This document shows positions 61,046 to 64,000 of a DNA stretch of 64,000 nt, piece after piece. Under the pieces are notes generated by a model. The model was not told the origin of the DNA. It made no database searches and saw nothing but the letters and a program-made list of their open reading frames with translations. The translations under genes were made by a program, and so were the position numbers. The stretch is taken from assembly GCA_963812245.1 (NCBI GenBank), contig CAWEUK010000004.1, positions 1 through 64,000 on the forward strand. Reading direction: 5' to 3'. Each line of letters starts with the position of its first letter. The first letter of the stretch is position 1. The DNA is from Salsipaludibacter sp963812245. Lineage in GTDB: Bacteria; Actinomycetota; Nitriliruptoria; Nitriliruptorales; Nitriliruptoraceae.

Positions 61046-62954
61046 ATGCCACCTGCCACCGCTGCTTCGTCGTCCCAGGAGGGCCAGCGACCTGCCCTGG
61101 TGGCGCACCGCCACCGTCTACCAGGTCTATCCGCGCAGCTTCGCCGACTCCGACGGCGACGGCATCGGTGACCTGCCCGGCCTCATCGACCATCTCGACC
61201 ACATCGCCGGCCTGGGTGCCGACGTGCTGTGGGTGTCGCCCTTCTATCCCTCACCACAGGTCGACAACGGCTACGACATCAGCGACTACCGCGGCGTCGA
61301 CCCGGTCTTCGGGACCATGGACGACATCGACGAGCTGGTCCGACAGGTGCATGCCCGTGGGATGCGGCTGGTCATCGACATCGTCGTCAACCACACCTCC
61401 GACCAGCATCCGTGGTTCCTGGAGTCCAGGTCGAGCCCGACGACCCCAAGCGCGACTGGTACTGGTGGGGTGACCCAAGGCCGGCCATCGACCAGCCCGG
61501 GTCGCCGCCTGCCGACGGCCCCGCCGCCAGCGCGTCCGGCTCCACGCCTGCCGACGATCCCCCGCCGCCAGCGACCCCGCCGCCAGCGACCCCGCCGCCA
61601 GCGACCCCGCCGCCAGCGACCCCGCCGCCAGCGAGTCCGTGCCGGTGCCGGGCGCCCCGCCCACCAACTGGCAGACGTTCTTCTCCCAGCCGGCCTGGAC
61701 CTACGACGAACACACCGGCCAGTACTGGCTGCACCTGTTCACACCCGAGCAGCCCGACCTCAACTGGGAGAACCCGGACGTGCGCGCGGCCGTGTACGAC
61801 ATGCTGCGATGGTGGCTGGATCGTGGTGTCGACGGCTTTCGCATGGACGTCATCAACCTGGTGTCGAAGGTCCTGCCGCTCACGGACGGGCCGTTGATCG
61901 ACGGCGGCCCCCAGGGCGACGGCTTCGACCTGTTCTGCAACGGGCCCCGCATCCATGAGTTCCTCCACGAGTTGCACGGCGAGGTCATCGCGCCCCATGA
62001 CAAGGTCCTGCTCACGGTCGGCGAGATGCCCAACGTCTCGGTCGACCAGGCCATCGCCTACACCGATCCCGATCGCGACGAGGTCGACATGGTGTTCCAC
62101 TTCGAACATGTCGGGCGTCGACCACGGCCCGGGCGGTCGCTACGACCCCGTCGCGGTGGACCTGGTGGACCTCAAGGCCATCATGAACAGGTGGCAGGAG
62201 GGCCTGGCCGACGTGGGCTGGAACAGCCTGTACTGGAACAACCACGACCAGCCCCGGGCCGTGTCGCGGTTCGGTTCGGACGAGCCCGCGCACCGGGTTC
62301 GGTCGGCCAAGTTGCTGGGCACCGTCCTGCACCTGCACCGGGGGACGCCGTACGTCTACCAGGGCGAGGAACTGGGGATGACCAACCATCCCTTCACCGC
62401 CATCGAGCAGTACGACGACGTCGAGTCGCGCAACTTCTCCGCCTATGCGACCTCGCGCGGGCAGGATCCCGACGACGTGCTGGTGGCGCTTGCCAAGCAG
62501 AGTCGTGACCACGCCCGCACCCCCATGCAGTGGGACGACGGCCCCAACGCAGGGTTCACGGCCGGCACGCCGTGGCTGCCCGTCAACCCCAACCATGTCG
62601 AGATCAACGCCGCTGCCCAGGTCGACGACCCCGAATCGGTCTATGCCCACTACCGCGCGTTGATCGGGTTGCGCCACGACCTCCCCGTGGTCGCCGACGG
62701 CGCCTTCGAGATGCTGGCGGGCGACCACCCGCGGCTGTACGCCTTCACCCGTCGACTGGACGACGACGAACTGCTGGTGCTGGCCAACTTCTCCGACGAT
62801 CCATTGGAGGTGGACGTGGCCGACGTGCCCGACCTGGCCGACTGGGCAGATGGCGAGTTGGTGCTGGGCAATGCCGGGACGGATGGAGGCACCACGGCCA
62901 GTCGACCCGCTGGCCCCCTGGGAGGCTCGCATCCACCACCGCCGCCGATCATGA
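61046..62954 (+). pseudogene. GH13 alpha-glucosidase, several frameshifts
   Basis: Pieces in three frames add up to one oligo-1,6-glucosidase/alpha-glucosidase-like enzyme. The order is VYQVYPRSFADSDGDGIGDL (61120s), VVNHTSDQHPWFLESRSS, DDPKRDWYWWGDPRP, TNWQTFFSQPAWTYDEHTGQ, the nucleophile region DGFRMDVINLV, the acid VGEMPNVSV, and NNHDQPRAVSRFGSDEPAHR. It ends LAPWEARIHHRRRS. Frame changes fall near 61435, 61560 (C5 run), 62111 (G3 run) and 62883, and perhaps 61085 near the start. Its corrected stop (TGA 62952) overlaps the ATG of the fructokinase, as in an intact operon. Catalytic residues survive, so decay is very recent or the assembly is wrong. An intact enzyme would cleave sucrose or isomaltose-type sugars. 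The start is uncertain; the feature begins at an ATG in a neighbouring frame. Confidence 0.8.
61561..61635 (+). repeat. 15-bp tandem repeat inside the GH13 gene, five copies
   Basis: CCCGCCGCCAGCGAC repeats five times; the last copy ends in G. In the coding frame used downstream it encodes (ASDPA)n, an Ala-rich loop inserted between the DWYWWGDP and TNWQ motifs. A C5 run at its left edge coincides with one of the frame changes. Confidence 0.9.
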
Positions 62955-63928
62955 GCGTGCGTGGTGCATCGCGACGCATCGTCGGCATCGAGGCAGGCGG
63001 CACCAAGATCGTGTGCGCCACGGGCAGCGGGCCGGACGACCTCTCGGTCCTGCATCGGTTTCCGACCACCACCCCGGACGAGACGATCGCGGGCATGGTC
63101 GACTTCGTGCGCACGGCGCAACAGGCAGGACCGGTCGACGCGGTCGGGCTGGCCACGTTCGGTCCCGTGGACCTCGATCCCACGTCTGGGTCCTACGGCC
63201 ACGTGACCACGACACCGAAGGCGGGCTGGCAGGGCACGGACGTCGTCGGCGACCTGGTGGCCGCGACCGGTGTGCCGGTGGCCTTCGACACCGACGTCAA
63301 CGGGGCGGCCATCGCCGAGCACCGCTGGGGCGCGGGAGCGGGCACGGACAACCTCGTGTACTTCACGGTGGGAACCGGGGTCGGTGGCGGCGTGATCGTG
63401 GCCGGCAGGCCAGTGCACGGCATGCTGCACCCGGAGGTCGGGCACCTGACGGTGCGTCGTCACCCGGACGACGACTTCGAGGGCAGCTGCCGATTCCACG
63501 GGGACTGCCTCGAGGGACTTGCCGCCGGGCCCTCGATCGAGGCCCGATTCGGGCGTCCCGGGGAGGAACTCGACGCCGCAGCCACCGACCGGGCCGTGGC
63601 GATCGTGTCGAGCTACCTCGCCCAGGCCGTGGCGGCCGTCGCCTACGTGGTGTCACCGCAACGCGTCGTGATGGGCGGGGGCGTGCTGGGACTGGCGGGC
63701 ATGATGACTGCCGTGCGTGGTGCCACGCAGGACCTGTTGGCCGGGCAACTGGTGAGTCCGCTGCTGGATCCGGGGCTCACGACGTGGCTGGTGCCACCGG
63801 GACTGGATGATCGCGCCGGTGTGCTCGGCGCGGTCGCGCTCGGACTCGATGCCGTCACGGCCGACCTCGATTCGATCGACGACGACCGCCCGGCCAGCGC
63901 CGGGGCGGCCAGGGGGGAGTCCCGATGA
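62951..63928 (+). CDS. ROK family sugar kinase, fructokinase-like
   Basis: The 325-residue kinase has the ATP motif RIVGIEAGGTKIVCATG and the ROK sugar site FDTDVNGAAIAEHRWGAG. VYFTVGTGVGGGVIVAG follows, then the ROK zinc segment HPEVGHLTVRRHPDDDF with the Cys ligands CRFHGDC. The spacing fits bacterial fructokinases rather than glucokinases. The same frame is open upstream into GH13 sequence only because of the GH13 frameshift; ATG 62951 overlaps the restored GH13 stop (ATGA). Its own stop overlaps the next ATG (ATGA). It should phosphorylate fructose released upstream. Confidence 0.92.
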   Translation: MSVRGASRRIVGIEAGGTKIVCATGSGPDDLSVLHRFPTTTPDETIAGMVDFVRTAQQAGPVDAVGLATFGPVDLDPTSGSYGHVTTTPKAGWQGTDVVGDLVAATGVPVAFDTDVNGAAIAEHRWGAGAGTDNLVYFTVGTGVGGGVIVAGRPVHGMLHPEVGHLTVRRHPDDDFEGSCRFHGDCLEGLAAGPSIEARFGRPGEELDAAATDRAVAIVSSYLAQAVAAVAYVVSPQRVVMGGGVLGLAGMMTAVRGATQDLLAGQLVSPLLDPGLTTWLVPPGLDDRAGVLGAVALGLDAVTADLDSIDDDRPASAGAARGESR

Positions 63929-64000
63929 CGCGTGTCGACCTGCCCATGCTGCTCGACCCGGTGCTGGTGGCCAAGCCCTGGGGTGGTCGTCGCCTGGCCG
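63925..64000 (+). CDS. manA: Mannose-6-phosphate isomerase, class I (N-terminus only)
   Basis: Only 25 codons are in the window: MTRVDLPMLLDPVLVAKPWG plus GRRLA. The pattern LxPVLVxKPWGGRRLA is the usual opening of type I phosphomannose isomerases. It overlaps the fructokinase stop by four bases, and linking fructose-6-phosphate with mannose-6-phosphate fits the operon. The rest lies beyond base 64000. Confidence 0.7.
   Translation, partial: MTRVDLPMLLDPVLVAKPWGGRRLA

Noticed and set aside
61955..63928. Apparent natural fusion of GH13 and ROK kinase in one frame
   Set aside because: The last GH13 residues (LAPWEAR) lie in another frame that ends in TGA overlapping the kinase ATG, so the fusion is only a result of a frameshift.

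Overview
The window is high-GC DNA with dense, mostly actinobacterial genes. Signs pointing to Actinomycetota are a perfect actinobacterial-type SOS box ahead of a 13E12/DUF222-HNH gene, a deazaflavin-type nitroreductase, a PknB-like kinase, a DrrAB-like ABC pair, an NsrR-like Rrf2 regulator and frequent GTG starts. I cannot fix the class; a deep-branching actinobacterial lineage is only a guess. No rRNA, tRNA, CRISPR array, IS element or replication origin was recognised.

Layout, 1-30 kb. A TetR gene (cut by the window edge) is divergent from a broken RND/MMPL exporter whose 3' end runs into an inverted relic of a 3-hydroxyisobutyrate-dehydrogenase-like gene. Then come a secreted multicopper oxidase with PKD-like repeats, a VapBC-type toxin-antitoxin pair, a PknB-like kinase with a threonine-containing tandem repeat, and a type II NADH dehydrogenase. 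A two-gene alpha/beta-hydrolase plus caspase-like protease operon follows (11.3-15.2 kb). Next are a lamin-tail nuclease, an SDR enzyme, a sulfatase relic, a BASS transporter, an unknown ExQ protein, a RibD/DHFR-like reductase, a TetR-ABC-oxidoreductase cluster, a wHTH-ATPase-TPR regulator and a frameshifted SulP transporter.

Layout, 30-54 kb. A frameshifted NTF2-like gene, DUF2252 and SHOCT proteins, a ThrE-like exporter, glutamate decarboxylase with a membrane protein, and a CASTOR/POLLUX-like channel lead to a tightly coupled three-gene operon (40.4-46.4 kb): a Cache-HAMP sensor with a degenerate cyclase domain, an MscS channel with a cyclic-nucleotide-binding-like domain, and a second such sensor. 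After it come the SOS-box HNH gene, a ClC channel, small enzymes, a YihY/BrkB protein and an MFS transporter.

Layout, 54-64 kb. A membrane-anchored copper nitrite reductase with an extra C-terminal cupredoxin is convergent with an NsrR-like regulator. A glycosyltransferase and a methyltransferase fused to a prenyltransferase/alpha-toroid-like domain follow. The window ends in a sugar operon: a GH13 glucosidase with several frameshifts, a ROK fructokinase and mannose-6-phosphate isomerase.

The two most interesting candidate systems are the hydrolase-caspase pair (possible abortive-infection or cell-death module) and the sensor / CNBD-MscS channel / sensor operon (possible ligand-gated channel controlled by pseudo-cyclases). 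Five genes carry frameshifts or truncation while keeping their conserved motifs; this could be recent decay or assembly error, and read data would decide.
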